From the NCBI RefSeq assembly GCF_000964795.1, contig NZ_LANX01000001.1:62001-126000 (forward strand): DNA of 64,000 nt, in the 5' to 3' direction. Below the pieces are notes generated by a model. That model worked only from the letters and a program-made list of their open reading frames with translations, made no database searches and was not told the origin of the DNA. This DNA is from Candidatus Neoehrlichia procyonis str. RAC413. GTDB lineage: Bacteria; Pseudomonadota; Alphaproteobacteria; Rickettsiales; Anaplasmataceae. Of this stretch, positions 11,393 through 21,571 are shown in pieces. The stretch's first letter is position 1. Each line of letters begins with the position of its first letter. Position numbers and translations under genes: made by a program.

Positions 11393-11899
11393 TTATTTTT
11401 TACGAATGATCTTACGTTGTAAACATAGAATTCCATATAACAGTGCTTCTGCTGTTGGGGGACACCCTGGTACATATATATCTACAGGTACAATTCTATC
11501 GCATCCTCTCACTACGGAATATGAATAATGATAATATCCTCCTCCATTGGCACAGCTTCCCATTGAGATGACATATTTTGGATCCGTCATTTGATCATAT
11601 ACTTTACGTAAGGCAGGAGCCATTTTATTAGTAAGAGTTCCTGCTACAATCATAACATCTGCTTGTCTTGGACTTGCTCTAAACATAACACCATACCTAT
11701 CTAAGTCGTAACGACTTGCAGCTGTATGCATCATTTCAACAGCGCAGCAAGCAAGGCCGAAGGTCATTGGCCATAATGAACCAGAACGTGCCCACTTTAC
11801 TATGTATTGTGTTAAGTCAGAAAATTTTGTTATTATAAATCCTTGATTATTATAATTTTTCCAAAACTCTTCTTGCAAGTTTATATATTGTTTTTTCAT
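11393..11899 (-). CDS. nuoB: NADH-quinone oxidoreductase subunit B
   Basis: 168 residues. Complex I subunit (PSST) that binds the terminal [4Fe-4S] cluster N2, next to the quinone site. The four ligands are visible: the adjacent pair in LACCAVEM near residue 51, GSCANGGG near residue 115 and [11 protein letters not shown] near residue 146. It starts 4 bases after the nuoA stop. Confidence 0.98.
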   Translation of the reverse strand: MKKQYINLQEEFWKNYNNQGFIITKFSDLTQYIVKWARSGSLWPMTFGLACCAVEMMHTAASRYDLDRYGVMFRASPRQADVMIVAGTLTNKMAPALRKVYDQMTDPKYVISMGSCANGGGYYHYSYSVVRGCDRIVPVDIYVPGCPPTAEALLYGILCLQRKIIRKK

Positions 11900-11903
11900 T
11901 AGT

Positions 11904-12266
11904 TTATTCCCACTCTAATGCACCCTTATTCCATTCATAAATAAATCCAACTGTAAGTATAGATAGGAAGATAATCATGGACCAAAATCCATTTTCTCCA
12001 ATACTAGATAAGCATACAGACCAAGGGAATAGAAATGCAACTTCAAGATCAAATATAACAAACAATATTGCAACTAGATAAAATCTAACATTAAATATTT
12101 TTCTTGAGCTTCCAGCAGGATTAAATCCGCATTCATAGGGAGATAACTTTTCAAAAGTAAAACTACTGCTTGCTAAGAACATTGGTAATACTGTAAATAA
12201 GCACGATATAAAGCCAGCAATAAGTAGAAAAATTAGCAAAGGCAAGTACTCATGAACTGTAAGCAT
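11904..12266 (-). CDS. nuoA: NADH-quinone oxidoreductase subunit A
   Basis: 120 residues. Small membrane subunit (ND3 family) of complex I with three hydrophobic helices, around residues 10-32, 60-82 and 90-110. The conserved ND3 loop reads YECGFNP near residue 45, and [11 protein letters not shown] follows near residue 74. It leads the nuoA-nuoB-nuoC set. Confidence 0.97.
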   Translation of the reverse strand: MLTVHEYLPLLIFLLIAGFISCLFTVLPMFLASSSFTFEKLSPYECGFNPAGSSRKIFNVRFYLVAILFVIFDLEVAFLFPWSVCLSSIGENGFWSMIIFLSILTVGFIYEWNKGALEWE

Positions 12267-12660
12267 TTACTTGTACTTCTTAGTGTTAAAAGCTAAGGGT
12301 AATTTTACAAATTTTTTTTTATATGTCAATTATTAATAATTTTATATAAAATTGTAAAAGGCTATGTATCGTGTGTAAATCTAGTTTGTCATAATAAATG
12401 TTAAGTATAAATGAGTAATACAGATAAAAAGTAGTTTTTTATTACTTGAGATATTTATATACTATAAATAATATAATATACTTATTAACTTTAGGTATAG
12501 AGCCTATGTTTTTTATTATTAGCATTAATAAATACTAGCCTTTTATTTTTCTTATATTGATAACATAAACACAAAAAAAATTTCTTTTGTATTAACTAAG
12601 TACTATATAAAGTAGTAAAAATTTTATACATTAAAACATAATCAAAAAATTATAGCTTGG
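12267..12660. other. non-coding gap between uvrA and nuoA
   Basis: 394 bases, presumably including the nuo promoter. An all-A/T 16-bp palindrome lies at 12338-12353. No gene recognised. Confidence 0.4.
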
Positions 12661-15525
12661 CTATATTTTAAGATAAGGTTTAAGGTACTGACTTGTAAAA
12701 CTTTGGGGAAATTTTGTTACAATTTCTTCTGGAGATCCATAAGCTACTACTTCTCCTCCATTTTTTCCACTACCTGGGCCTATGTCAATTATGTATTCAG
12801 CAGTCTTGATGACATGTAAATTATGCTCGATTACTATTACAGTATTTCCTAAGTCAGATAATTTATGTAAAACATGTAATAGATTTTTTATATCGTCGAG
12901 ATGTAATCCAGTAGTTGGTTCATCTAATATATATAAGGTGCTACCTGTTGATCGTTTAGATAGTTCTTTAGACAGTTTGATACGTTGTGCTTCTCCGCCT
13001 GAAAGTGTAGTAGAAGATTGTCCTATTTTAATGTATCCCATCCCTACACTTTGTAAAGATGTAAGTTTTTCTTTTATTATGGGTAAATTACTGAAAAATT
13101 CTGCTGACTGATCAACTGTCATATTTAATACATCAGCTATAGACTTGTTTTTATATGTAACTTCTAAAGTTTCTCTGTTATACCTTAATCCTTTACATTC
13201 ATCACATTTAACGTATATATCTGGTAAAAAGTGCATTTCTATTTTTATGTACCCATCTCCTTTACATGCTTCACATCTTCCACCTTTTGTATTGAAGGAA
13301 AACCTACTGATATTATATCCTCTTGCCTTAGATAATGGTAATCCTGCAAACCATGTTCTAATATGTGTAAAAAGACCTATGTAGGTTGCAGGATTTGATA
13401 AAGGGGTTTTTCCAATGGGTGATTGATTAATTTCTATTACTTTATCTATATTTTCTAGCCCTAATATTGATTTACATCCTGTATCATAGTAATGTGTATT
13501 GTGTAATTTATTCATAGCATACTTGTATAGGGTATTAGTTATTAAACTTGATTTTCCACTACCTGATACTCCAGTAACACATGTGAATGCACCAACGGGA
13601 ATTTTTACATTAATATTACGTAAATTATTTTGGCAAGCTTCATTGATTTCAATCCATTGATGAAAAGTTTTATTTTTTTTGAACAGGGGTATCACTTTTT
13701 TGTGACTTAGATATTGTCCTGTGATACTATTAGGACTATGAATGATATCGCTTAGAGTTCCTTGGGCTATTAATTTTCCTCCATGTGGCCCTGCTCCAGG
13801 GCCTATATCTACAATGTAATCTGCATTTAGCATAGTTTCGTCATCATGCTCAACTACTATTACTGTATTACCTAAATCTCTAAGACTTTTTAATGTGTTA
13901 ATTAGCAGCATATTATCGCGCTGATGTAGTCCTATGGATGGCTCATCTAATACATATAAAACTCCTGTTAATCCGGAACCAATTTGTGATGCTAATTTTA
14001 TTCTTTGACTTTCTCCTCCAGATAGAGTTTTGGCTTCGCGATCAAGAGTAAGGTATCCTAATCCTACGTTTTGTAGGAAAGTAAGTCTTTTTATTATTTC
14101 GTCTAATAATTTACAAGCAATAGATTTATGTTGATTAGTAAGCTTAGATGGGAGGTTTGTGCACCATAATATTGCTTCATCAATTGATAATAAAGATAAT
14201 TCACCAATATTCTTATTATCTATTTTTACTGATAATGCTTCTGGTGATAATCTAAGTCCATTACAATGACTACATGTGTTAATAGTAGAATATTTTTCAT
14301 ATATTTTTTCAGTTGAGAGATCCGATTTATTATTTATAATATTTATTATTCCTTTAAAGTCAGAGTTGTTATTTATTGCTGCATTATTAGTGTTTTCTCT
14401 ACCATATAATATAATATTTTTAATTGAATCTGGTAATTGTTTCCATGGAACTGAAAGATCAAATTTTAGTAATTTTGATAATGATATAATTATTGATGCA
14501 TAGTAACTGCTGAAATTTATGGTATTCTGAGATTTGTAATATATACTTGATGGGTTTATAGGTCCTATAGGGTGTATAGCACCTTGAGATATAGAAAGAT
14601 GTTCATTAGGTATAACAAGATTGATATCGGTAGTAAAATTTTTACCTAATCCAGAACAATATTTACAAGATCCATGAATGGTGTTAAACGAAAATAATCT
14701 TGGTTCTATTTCATTAATAGAAAATCCTGTTTCAGGACATGCAAAATATTCTGAAAAAACTAAAATTTGATTATTACTATACTTTGTATCAGAATAATCT
14801 TTTGGTAAACTTACTATTTCAATATATATTACCCCTTTGCCAATTTTTAATGCACTTTCAACACTACTAGAAATACGGTTAATCCTGTTTTCTGTAATTG
14901 ATATTTCATCAACAACTACATAAATGGTGTTTTTTTTATTTTTATCTAATTGTGGGATATTGTTAATATCATATATTTTATTTTTGATTTTTAATAGGTT
15001 ATATCCCTGCTTTTTTGCATAGTATATTTCCTTAAAATATTCTCCCTTTTTATCTTTTACAATCATTCCTAATATATAAATTTGTGTTCCTGTAGGTAAG
15101 TTAAGAATATGATCTATAATTTGAGAAACTGATTGTTTAGATATAGACTTTCCAGTTATTGGGGAATATGGAATACCTATTTTAGCGTACATTAAACGTA
15201 AGTAATCGTAAATTTCAGTAATTGTTGATACGGTTGAACGTGGGTTTTTGGAAGATGATTTTTGATTTATTGATATTGCGGGTGAAAGACCGGTTATTGA
15301 TTCTACATCTGGCTTTGGGCATAAGTCTAAAAATTGTCGTGCATATGAGGATAAACCCTCTACGTATTTTCTTTGTCCTTCAGCATATATTGTATCAAAT
15401 GCAAGACTGGATTTACCAGAACCACTAACTCCAGTTATAACAATTAAACTATTTTTAGGTAAATCTAAATTAATGTTATCAAGATTATGCTCTTTTGCAT
15501 TGCGTATACATATAAAATTATTCAT
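12661..15525 (-). CDS. uvrA: excinuclease ABC subunit A
   Basis: 954 residues. Damage-recognition ATPase of nucleotide excision repair; dimerises and loads UvrB. Two ABC cassettes: Walker A GVSGSGKSS near residue 33 and again near residue 655, two signature motifs LSGGESQRIKL and LSGGEAQRIKL, and two Walker B stretches ending in LDEPS and LDEPT. Zinc modules appear as CPETG...CKYC (the second cysteine replaced, as in other alphaproteobacteria), CSHC, and CEAC...CDEC in the second half. Length is normal. The next gene upstream on the same strand, nusB, ends 25 bases before its start codon. Confidence 0.98.
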   Translation of the reverse strand: MNNFICIRNAKEHNLDNINLDLPKNSLIVITGVSGSGKSSLAFDTIYAEGQRKYVEGLSSYARQFLDLCPKPDVESITGLSPAISINQKSSSKNPRSTVSTITEIYDYLRLMYAKIGIPYSPITGKSISKQSVSQIIDHILNLPTGTQIYILGMIVKDKKGEYFKEIYYAKKQGYNLLKIKNKIYDINNIPQLDKNKKNTIYVVVDEISITENRINRISSSVESALKIGKGVIYIEIVSLPKDYSDTKYSNNQILVFSEYFACPETGFSINEIEPRLFSFNTIHGSCKYCSGLGKNFTTDINLVIPNEHLSISQGAIHPIGPINPSSIYYKSQNTINFSSYYASIIISLSKLLKFDLSVPWKQLPDSIKNIILYGRENTNNAAINNNSDFKGIINIINNKSDLSTEKIYEKYSTINTCSHCNGLRLSPEALSVKIDNKNIGELSLLSIDEAILWCTNLPSKLTNQHKSIACKLLDEIIKRLTFLQNVGLGYLTLDREAKTLSGGESQRIKLASQIGSGLTGVLYVLDEPSIGLHQRDNMLLINTLKSLRDLGNTVIVVEHDDETMLNADYIVDIGPGAGPHGGKLIAQGTLSDIIHSPNSITGQYLSHKKVIPLFKKNKTFHQWIEINEACQNNLRNINVKIPVGAFTCVTGVSGSGKSSLITNTLYKYAMNKLHNTHYYDTGCKSILGLENIDKVIEINQSPIGKTPLSNPATYIGLFTHIRTWFAGLPLSKARGYNISRFSFNTKGGRCEACKGDGYIKIEMHFLPDIYVKCDECKGLRYNRETLEVTYKNKSIADVLNMTVDQSAEFFSNLPIIKEKLTSLQSVGMGYIKIGQSSTTLSGGEAQRIKLSKELSKRSTGSTLYILDEPTTGLHLDDIKNLLHVLHKLSDLGNTVIVIEHNLHVIKTAEYIIDIGPGSGKNGGEVVAYGSPEEIVTKFPQSFTSQYLKPYLKI

Positions 15526-15550
15526 TTATAAAATTACCATAAAAAAATGC

Positions 15551-16075
15551 CTATAGCGGGTTAATATGTATAGATTGATTAGCTAAATTGTTATTTAATA
15601 TATCATTATTGTGTATATTGAGACTATTAGTTGATCGTATTAGTTTTATTTTGTTTAGCATGGCATTAACAAAGTTAACTTCTGCATCATCAAGTATACA
15701 CGAAGCAATATTTACATATTCATTAATTATAATTCCTGTATCAATGTTGCAGCATATTAATTCACATATGGCAGCTTTTATAATAGCTAAACTAATTAAA
15801 TTTAACCTTTCCATAGACCATTTTTCGTTAAGATATTTTGATATTATGTTATCTATGCTAGAAGAGTGATCGATGGTCATTTCTAATATTTTTAATAAGA
15901 GTTTATTGTCTGCTTTTACTAAATTTAGTACTTCTTGCATTTCATTCAAATAGTCAATTAAGTTTTTGATATCTATATGAGAGTAGTTAATAAACATCAT
16001 GGAATATACTCCCTGTACTGCAAGAAATCTGGCTGCAGTTTTTTGAGAGTGCCATGATATTTTATCCTTTTGCAT
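15551..16075 (-). CDS. nusB: transcription antitermination factor NusB
   Basis: 174 residues. RNA-binding partner of NusE (S10) in rRNA antitermination. Signatures: TAARFLAVQGVYSM near residue 11, KWSMERLNLISLAIIKAAICEL around residues 85-105, and the IINEYVNIA segment. It follows ribH by 4 bases, the same ribH-nusB order seen in many bacteria. The C-terminal tail of about 30 residues is Asn-rich and poorly conserved. Confidence 0.93.
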   Translation of the reverse strand: MQKDKISWHSQKTAARFLAVQGVYSMMFINYSHIDIKNLIDYLNEMQEVLNLVKADNKLLLKILEMTIDHSSSIDNIISKYLNEKWSMERLNLISLAIIKAAICELICCNIDTGIIINEYVNIASCILDDAEVNFVNAMLNKIKLIRSTNSLNIHNNDILNNNLANQSIHINPL

Positions 16076-16079
16076 GGTT

Positions 16080-16523
16080 TTAACTTAAAAATTTTTTGTG
16101 TAATTCTGTCATTCTTAATGCTGCTGCTGCTGCTTTTCCACCAATATTTATTTTGTTTTTATCAGCTCTTTCTATTGCTAAGTCTAATGTGTTAGTAGTA
16201 ATGATTCCAAATCCTAAAGGTACTGCATGTTGTATAGCAATTTCACCAAGTGACATAGATACACTATTTGATATATAGTGATGATGATCTGTAGATCCTT
16301 TAATAATGCATCCTAAAGCTATATATCCGTCATATTTGTATCGATCACTCATAATAGCAAATATAATTGCTGCAGGTATTTCAAACGATCCAGGTACGTG
16401 AATTATATCGTAGGTCACGCTAGTATGATGAAGGTTAATTTGTGTAATTGCACCATCTAACATATAATCTGAAATTTCTGGGTAACAGTCTGCAACAACA
16501 ATTAATAATTTTATATTATCCAT
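16080..16523 (-). CDS. ribH: 6,7-dimethyl-8-ribityllumazine synthase
   Basis: 147 residues. Penultimate step of riboflavin synthesis: condenses the ribityl-aminouracil with 3,4-dihydroxybutanone phosphate. Motifs: VPGSFEIPAAI near residue 44, GCIIKGSTDHHHYI near residue 77, which carries the active-site histidines, and PLGFGIITTNTLDLAIERA after it. It starts 8 bases after yidC ends, and nusB follows by 4 bases. Confidence 0.96.
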   Translation of the reverse strand: MDNIKLLIVVADCYPEISDYMLDGAITQINLHHTSVTYDIIHVPGSFEIPAAIIFAIMSDRYKYDGYIALGCIIKGSTDHHHYISNSVSMSLGEIAIQHAVPLGFGIITTNTLDLAIERADKNKINIGGKAAAAALRMTELHKKFLS

Positions 16524-16531
16524 ATATATAC

Positions 16532-18256
16532 CTATGATCCTGTAACAATTTTTGTAGTAAATTGCTTTTTCTTTAATATAAAATGCTTTATGATTAATTG
16601 CTGTAAAATAGTAATGGTATTACTACATATCCAGTAAATTATTAAGCCAGCAGGGAAAGAAGAAAAAATAAATATAAATATGTATGGTAAATATTTCATA
16701 ATGCTATAATGTGCCTGGTCATGAGAATGATCACTAATTTTCTGCTGTATTATCATAGTAATTCCCAAAATAACTGGTAGTATACCAACACATATAGGTG
16801 GAGTAAATTTTATTATTCCAAATAAGGTTAATATATTTGCTGTATCAGCACTTGATAAATCTTTTATCCATAGAAAAAAAGGTGCATGTCTCATTTCTAT
16901 TGTTATAAATAGCACTTTATATAAGGCGAAAAATACGGGAATTTGTATTAATATTGGTAAAAAACTAGAAATAGGGCTCACATCGTATTTTTTAAATAAC
17001 AAAGCAATTTCTTTATTTGTTTTGAGAGTATCATTTTTATATAACTCTTTGATCTTTGAAATTTGTGGTTGGATTTGCTTAAGTTTAAACATAGAAATGT
17101 ATGATCTATTTGATAGTGGTAACATTATTAACTTTATTAATACAGTTAACATAAGTATTGAAAGCCCAAAATTTCCTATTATTTTATGAAAATATTCAAG
17201 TAATAAAAATACTGGTTTAGTTATGAAATATAAAATGCCAAAGTCTACAGCTTTATCAAATAAAGGTATACTTAATGTATCTTTATACTTATCAAGTATA
17301 CTTAATTTTTTTGCACCAACAAATAAATAACTCTCTATATGAGAAGAAGCATAAGGTAAGGTTTTTTGATATGATCTACTGAAATCAACTTGAAAATAGT
17401 GCTCGTGATTATGAGTTGCATGTTTTGCATGAAAAGTGATTTTATTATTACCAATGTTGGCAGGGATTAAAGCTACAAACCAATATTTATCAGTTAATCC
17501 AATCCAGGCATTTTCTTTGTGTAAAGGTTCAGGTATATATTTGATATTTTCTTTGCTTATTAGTTCTTTATAAGTCCACTCTTTTATTGTGCTTCTAAAA
17601 CCACCAACGGCACCTTCATGCGATATCCAATGTGATTGATCATTGGAATTATGTAATCTATTAATGCGTCCATAAGGGATTAAGTTGACTATTGAATTTG
17701 TATTATTTTTAATAATTTGTTCTACAGTAAACATATAGTCATCATCTAAATGGATTTTTAGTTTAAAAATAATACCTTGCGTATTATCCCAGTATAGACT
17801 GATGGAACTATTACTTGTGAGCTCATCATTATCATATTTCCATACCGTATTTTTATCTGGTAATTTTATTGTATGACTTGGATCTATCCATCCAAACTCG
17901 GCGAAATATGCTTTTTCTGTACCATGAGGAGATAATAAAGTTATACCGTTAGATTTTTTATCTGTACTTATGTGATAATTTGCTAATGTGATGTCATCTA
18001 TTATCCCACCTTTTAATGCAATAGAGCCATTTATTTCTTTATTGTACACTTTTATACGTGAACCTTGATTTACAATTTCACTTTTTGATTTATATTCAAA
18101 AAGTTCATTATCAACTTCTGGAAGCATAGAGTCTGCACTAATGTTTTTGCGTATATTATCATGTTGTATAAAAACTTTTTCATATATGAACCGCCACCCC
18201 ATTACTAATATAATAGATATGATAACTGCAAGTATAAGATTACGAATATCAGACAT
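16532..18256 (-). CDS. yidC: membrane protein insertase YidC
   Basis: 574 residues. Inserts inner-membrane proteins with or without SecYEG. A first helix (about residues 6-24) is followed by a large periplasmic beta domain (about residues 60-340), then the Oxa1-type core with helices around residues 360-560 (NFGLSILMLTVLIK, PILIQIPVFFALYKVL, YWICSNTITILQQ). Lys and Arg in the core agree with the conserved positively charged groove. First gene of the yidC-ribH-nusB group. Confidence 0.96.
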   Translation of the reverse strand: MSDIRNLILAVIISIILVMGWRFIYEKVFIQHDNIRKNISADSMLPEVDNELFEYKSKSEIVNQGSRIKVYNKEINGSIALKGGIIDDITLANYHISTDKKSNGITLLSPHGTEKAYFAEFGWIDPSHTIKLPDKNTVWKYDNDELTSNSSISLYWDNTQGIIFKLKIHLDDDYMFTVEQIIKNNTNSIVNLIPYGRINRLHNSNDQSHWISHEGAVGGFRSTIKEWTYKELISKENIKYIPEPLHKENAWIGLTDKYWFVALIPANIGNNKITFHAKHATHNHEHYFQVDFSRSYQKTLPYASSHIESYLFVGAKKLSILDKYKDTLSIPLFDKAVDFGILYFITKPVFLLLEYFHKIIGNFGLSILMLTVLIKLIMLPLSNRSYISMFKLKQIQPQISKIKELYKNDTLKTNKEIALLFKKYDVSPISSFLPILIQIPVFFALYKVLFITIEMRHAPFFLWIKDLSSADTANILTLFGIIKFTPPICVGILPVILGITMIIQQKISDHSHDQAHYSIMKYLPYIFIFIFSSFPAGLIIYWICSNTITILQQLIIKHFILKKKQFTTKIVTGS

Positions 18257-19452
18257 AAGATTAATTAATTTTGGTAGCTCTAAGCAAATTTTATTTTAAC
18301 ATATAAAGTTTTTTAGAGCAATAATGTATTATTAAATAATTTTTAGTAACTTGTGCATATTAATTTTACAAAGTTTTTGTCAAAAAATAGTATTGTTAAT
18401 GTTTAACTGAAAATTTGTAAATTATATATCAAATTTTTTATTTATTCTTATAGAATTAAGTTGTTTTAAAGTTATGCATATATTTCTCTGTTAAAATATA
18501 CAGTAAATTTCTAATTTGTTAGAGAAAAATAAAGCATTAAAAATATAAGATAAATCTGTATAGTAATTAAGTATTTTGTGAGCGGTGTAATTATTGGGTA
18601 GTTAATGTGTTATTACAATGTTAATTGTTAAATTATGTTAGATTTTATGATAAGTTTGTTTTATATTTTTTAATATGCACTTTTGATTACAAAAATATTT
18701 TTTGTATATTATGTATTCATATGAGATATAAATGCTGTTATATTTATAAATATTGTATATTTAGTTATATTATTAATAAATATATTGTAAGTATTAAGTA
18801 AATTTTATTGATCTTTGAGTTATATTCTACGATGCATTATGCTTTAAAATATCTAATGAAGTAAAACTGTAGTTTTATTATATAAAGCTTCTATTAATAA
18901 TAATTCTTTTAATGGTTTATTTATAAATAACTGATATACAGTTAGTTAGCGCAGAACTTGAATGTATGTTTGTACTGAAGGTAAATGACTATAAATTTTG
19001 TAATTAAATGTAGTATGAACACATTAAATATATAGAAAAATACGTTAAATAAAGTTAAAGAAATTATTAACTATCATAAATAATATATATTAAAGAGATT
19101 TTGTTAATTGTTAGCATATCTTTTTATTTAGAAAAGAGAAAGTTTTTTACTATTTAATGTTATTTTATAAATTTTATACGATTATCATGTAAAAAGGAGA
19201 TTATTTTTTAAAGTATATTTATGTATTTAATGTGAAGAGCACTATTTTATAATAAATGTTTTGTATTATGCTTATTGCTAGAGGTTATAATAATTGCTTT
19301 ATGATAATAGTGATATTCTTTGATTACATTACGGATTATGTTTTAGGAGTAGTTACTTATTAATAACCTAATGGGGTTGTTTGTAATGAATTTTTTGCCG
19401 CTGGTTGTTAGTTTACTTATAAAATTATTATTTTTTTTCTGATAGTGTGAGC
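18257..19452. other. long non-coding gap between yidC and pssA
   Basis: About 1.2 kb of A+T-rich DNA. I see short open stretches only, such as 24 codons ending near 19015 on the plus strand, and a small hairpin TAAAACTGTAGTTTTA at 18862-18877. No gene, RNA or repeat can be supported. Gaps of this size are typical of E. ruminantium. Confidence 0.4.
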
Positions 19453-20232
19453 TTAACTGTTTGTTATATTTCGCTTCTTGTAAGATATATATGCATAAAA
19501 TATGCTACTACATGGGATAGACAGTATATAAATTAATCCTGAAACTGGAAATGTAACCCAAGGATTTGTGATAGAGAACACAATAAATACCCCTAAAAAT
19601 AGGATAAAGATGTATGACAAATTTTTTGGTATATAGCAATGTTTTGCAGAAAAAGTTGGAATGTTACTTACTGAGCAAAAAGCAATAATCATAAAGTATA
19701 TAGCAACTACATTTTTGTTGAGTATAATGTCTATAATCCAATGATGACTTTCACTATTAAAAGAAAGCATTAACGGTATTAATGAAAGTATTGCTCCTAT
19801 GGGGGCAGGTATTCCAACAAAAAAGAATTTATGCCAGTCAATTTTATTTTCTTCATATAATGAAACATTAAATCTTGCAAGCCTGATAGACATACAAATA
19901 ATGAACATCATTACTAGCATCCATCCTATTACTTTAATTTGTTGAAGTAGCCAAAAATATAGTAGAAATGCTGGTGCTACTCCAAAGTTAAGAAAATCTG
20001 CAAAAGAATCTAAATGTGCTCCAAATCCGCTAGTAGAGTTTAGTAGTCGTGCAATTCTACCGTCCATACCATCTACAATTGCTGCAATAATTACAAAAAT
20101 AACAGCAAATTCCCATTTTCCGATGAAAGTAAACTTTATGGATGTTAACCCTGCACATAATCCTAACAAAGTTATGAGATTAGGAAATAATTTTGCAATT
20201 GGGTAAAGCTTATTATTCTTATCTTCATACAT
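19453..20232 (-). CDS. pssA: CDP-diacylglycerol-serine O-phosphatidyltransferase
   Basis: 259 residues, multi-pass membrane enzyme making phosphatidylserine. The CDP-alcohol phosphotransferase motif is complete: DGMDGRIAR, then GAHLDSFAD about residues 50-77, giving the D-G-x2-A-R-x8-G-x3-D-x3-D pattern for metal and catalysis. Six to eight hydrophobic segments follow. It begins 11 bases after psd on the same strand, so the pair forms a phosphatidylethanolamine operon. Confidence 0.95.
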   Translation of the reverse strand: MYEDKNNKLYPIAKLFPNLITLLGLCAGLTSIKFTFIGKWEFAVIFVIIAAIVDGMDGRIARLLNSTSGFGAHLDSFADFLNFGVAPAFLLYFWLLQQIKVIGWMLVMMFIICMSIRLARFNVSLYEENKIDWHKFFFVGIPAPIGAILSLIPLMLSFNSESHHWIIDIILNKNVVAIYFMIIAFCSVSNIPTFSAKHCYIPKNLSYIFILFLGVFIVFSITNPWVTFPVSGLIYILSIPCSSIFYAYISYKKRNITNS

Positions 20233-20243
20233 AATAACAGGTG

Positions 20244-20930
20244 TTAAATATGTTTAAAAGTGGTGTTATGCGGTGTTGATAATTCTTTTTCAAGGTCAGC
20301 AATTATGGTTTCTCCTCCAATTACAGTTTGTCCTTCAGTAACTAGTATTGTAATGTCAGAAGGTAAGTATAAATTTACGCGACTACCAAATTTTATTATG
20401 CCGAATCTTTCTCCTAATAATACTTCTTGATTTTCTTGTACGTTACATATTATTCGACGTGCTATTAACCCTGCGATTTGCTCAACGATAACTACATGAT
20501 CGTTTACTGTAGATTTTATGACAAGTCTTTGTCTTTCATTTTCTTCACTTGATTTATCAAATGTTGCTGAAATAAACCTTCCAGGCTTATATTCTTTTGA
20601 TATAATAGTACCGGATACAGGAATTCTGTTAACGTGTACATTTAAAGCATTTAAAAATATACTTATACAAGTTACTGTTGACTGATCTATAGGAGAACTT
20701 ACTTGCTTAATTTTTAAAATTGTACCATCTCCAGGGCTAACAACATATCTATTGTTTTGTGGTACAGCACGTATAGGATCACGGAAAAAATATATACACA
20801 GTAATGTTACAAATAAGAATATCATACCTAATCCACAAGAAATAGAAAATCCGGCACATGATAAGAAGAAAGAAATGATAATAAACATGTATCCTTCTTT
20901 GTGAATATTAGGAATTAAATTAATATGCAT
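20244..20930 (-). CDS. psd: phosphatidylserine decarboxylase
   Basis: 228 residues. Pyruvoyl enzyme that decarboxylates phosphatidylserine to phosphatidylethanolamine at the inner membrane. Self-cleavage should occur between Gly182 and Ser183 in IIKFGSRVN, creating the pyruvoyl group. SPGDGT near residue 65 and NVHVNRIPVSG near residue 97 are typical of the short Psd type found in Rickettsiales. Two hydrophobic helices lie in residues 14-48. First gene of the psd-pssA pair. Confidence 0.95.
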   Translation of the reverse strand: MHINLIPNIHKEGYMFIIISFFLSCAGFSISCGLGMIFLFVTLLCIYFFRDPIRAVPQNNRYVVSPGDGTILKIKQVSSPIDQSTVTCISIFLNALNVHVNRIPVSGTIISKEYKPGRFISATFDKSSEENERQRLVIKSTVNDHVVIVEQIAGLIARRIICNVQENQEVLLGERFGIIKFGSRVNLYLPSDITILVTEGQTVIGGETIIADLEKELSTPHNTTFKHI

Positions 20931-21571
20931 TCTTATATACCTTAAATAATATTTTTACTTTCTTATTATAAAAAATATTACACTTATTGCAATTAATACT
21001 TACTATTACTCATAGAGGGGGAGTAATTGTTTTAATACGAAATTTAAAAAATATTGTTATAATAAATGTCTATAAAGAAGCTATACATTAGTATGTTTTA
21101 TTGAATATAAATAGTCCATTTTTAGGATATATTTATAACGTTTTATGAAGTAATTATTCATAGTTAATCTATAGCATTTATGAAGTTATACTTATGTTTT
21201 TATGGTTGTCTATGTATAAATTTATCACGTAATAATAACTTTAATATATAAGTATTGTAACTGTATGTAGAAAGGTTTTTATTATGATATAGTATTGCTA
21301 CTTATATTCTTCATTTTAAATTTATATGAATTATTTTATATTTTGTGGGTGAAAGTGTTGTTTTAAAGTTATAATTTTTAGGTTAGATAATGATAAGCTA
21401 TTATATATTTTTATAAGCTATTTTATTGGGGTTTATGTTAAAGCATTAAAGTGTGTGTTTTATTCTTAAATAATTTATGTTGTATTGTGTTGAGAACTAC
21501 TTTTTGTTTGTAAATTGCATATGTTATCATATTTTTTTGAAGATTTATGTTTAAGTTTTTGCTTTTTTATA
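20931..21571. other. non-coding gap upstream of psd
   Basis: 641 A+T-rich bases. A short G-rich hairpin, ATTACTC/GAGTAAT around a 9-base loop, lies at 21005-21027, about 75 bases before the psd start. It could be part of the psd leader. No gene recognised. Confidence 0.35.

Noticed and set aside
12782-15428. Several plus-strand open frames inside uvrA
   Set aside because: They are antisense shadows of uvrA, which has complete, conserved motifs throughout.
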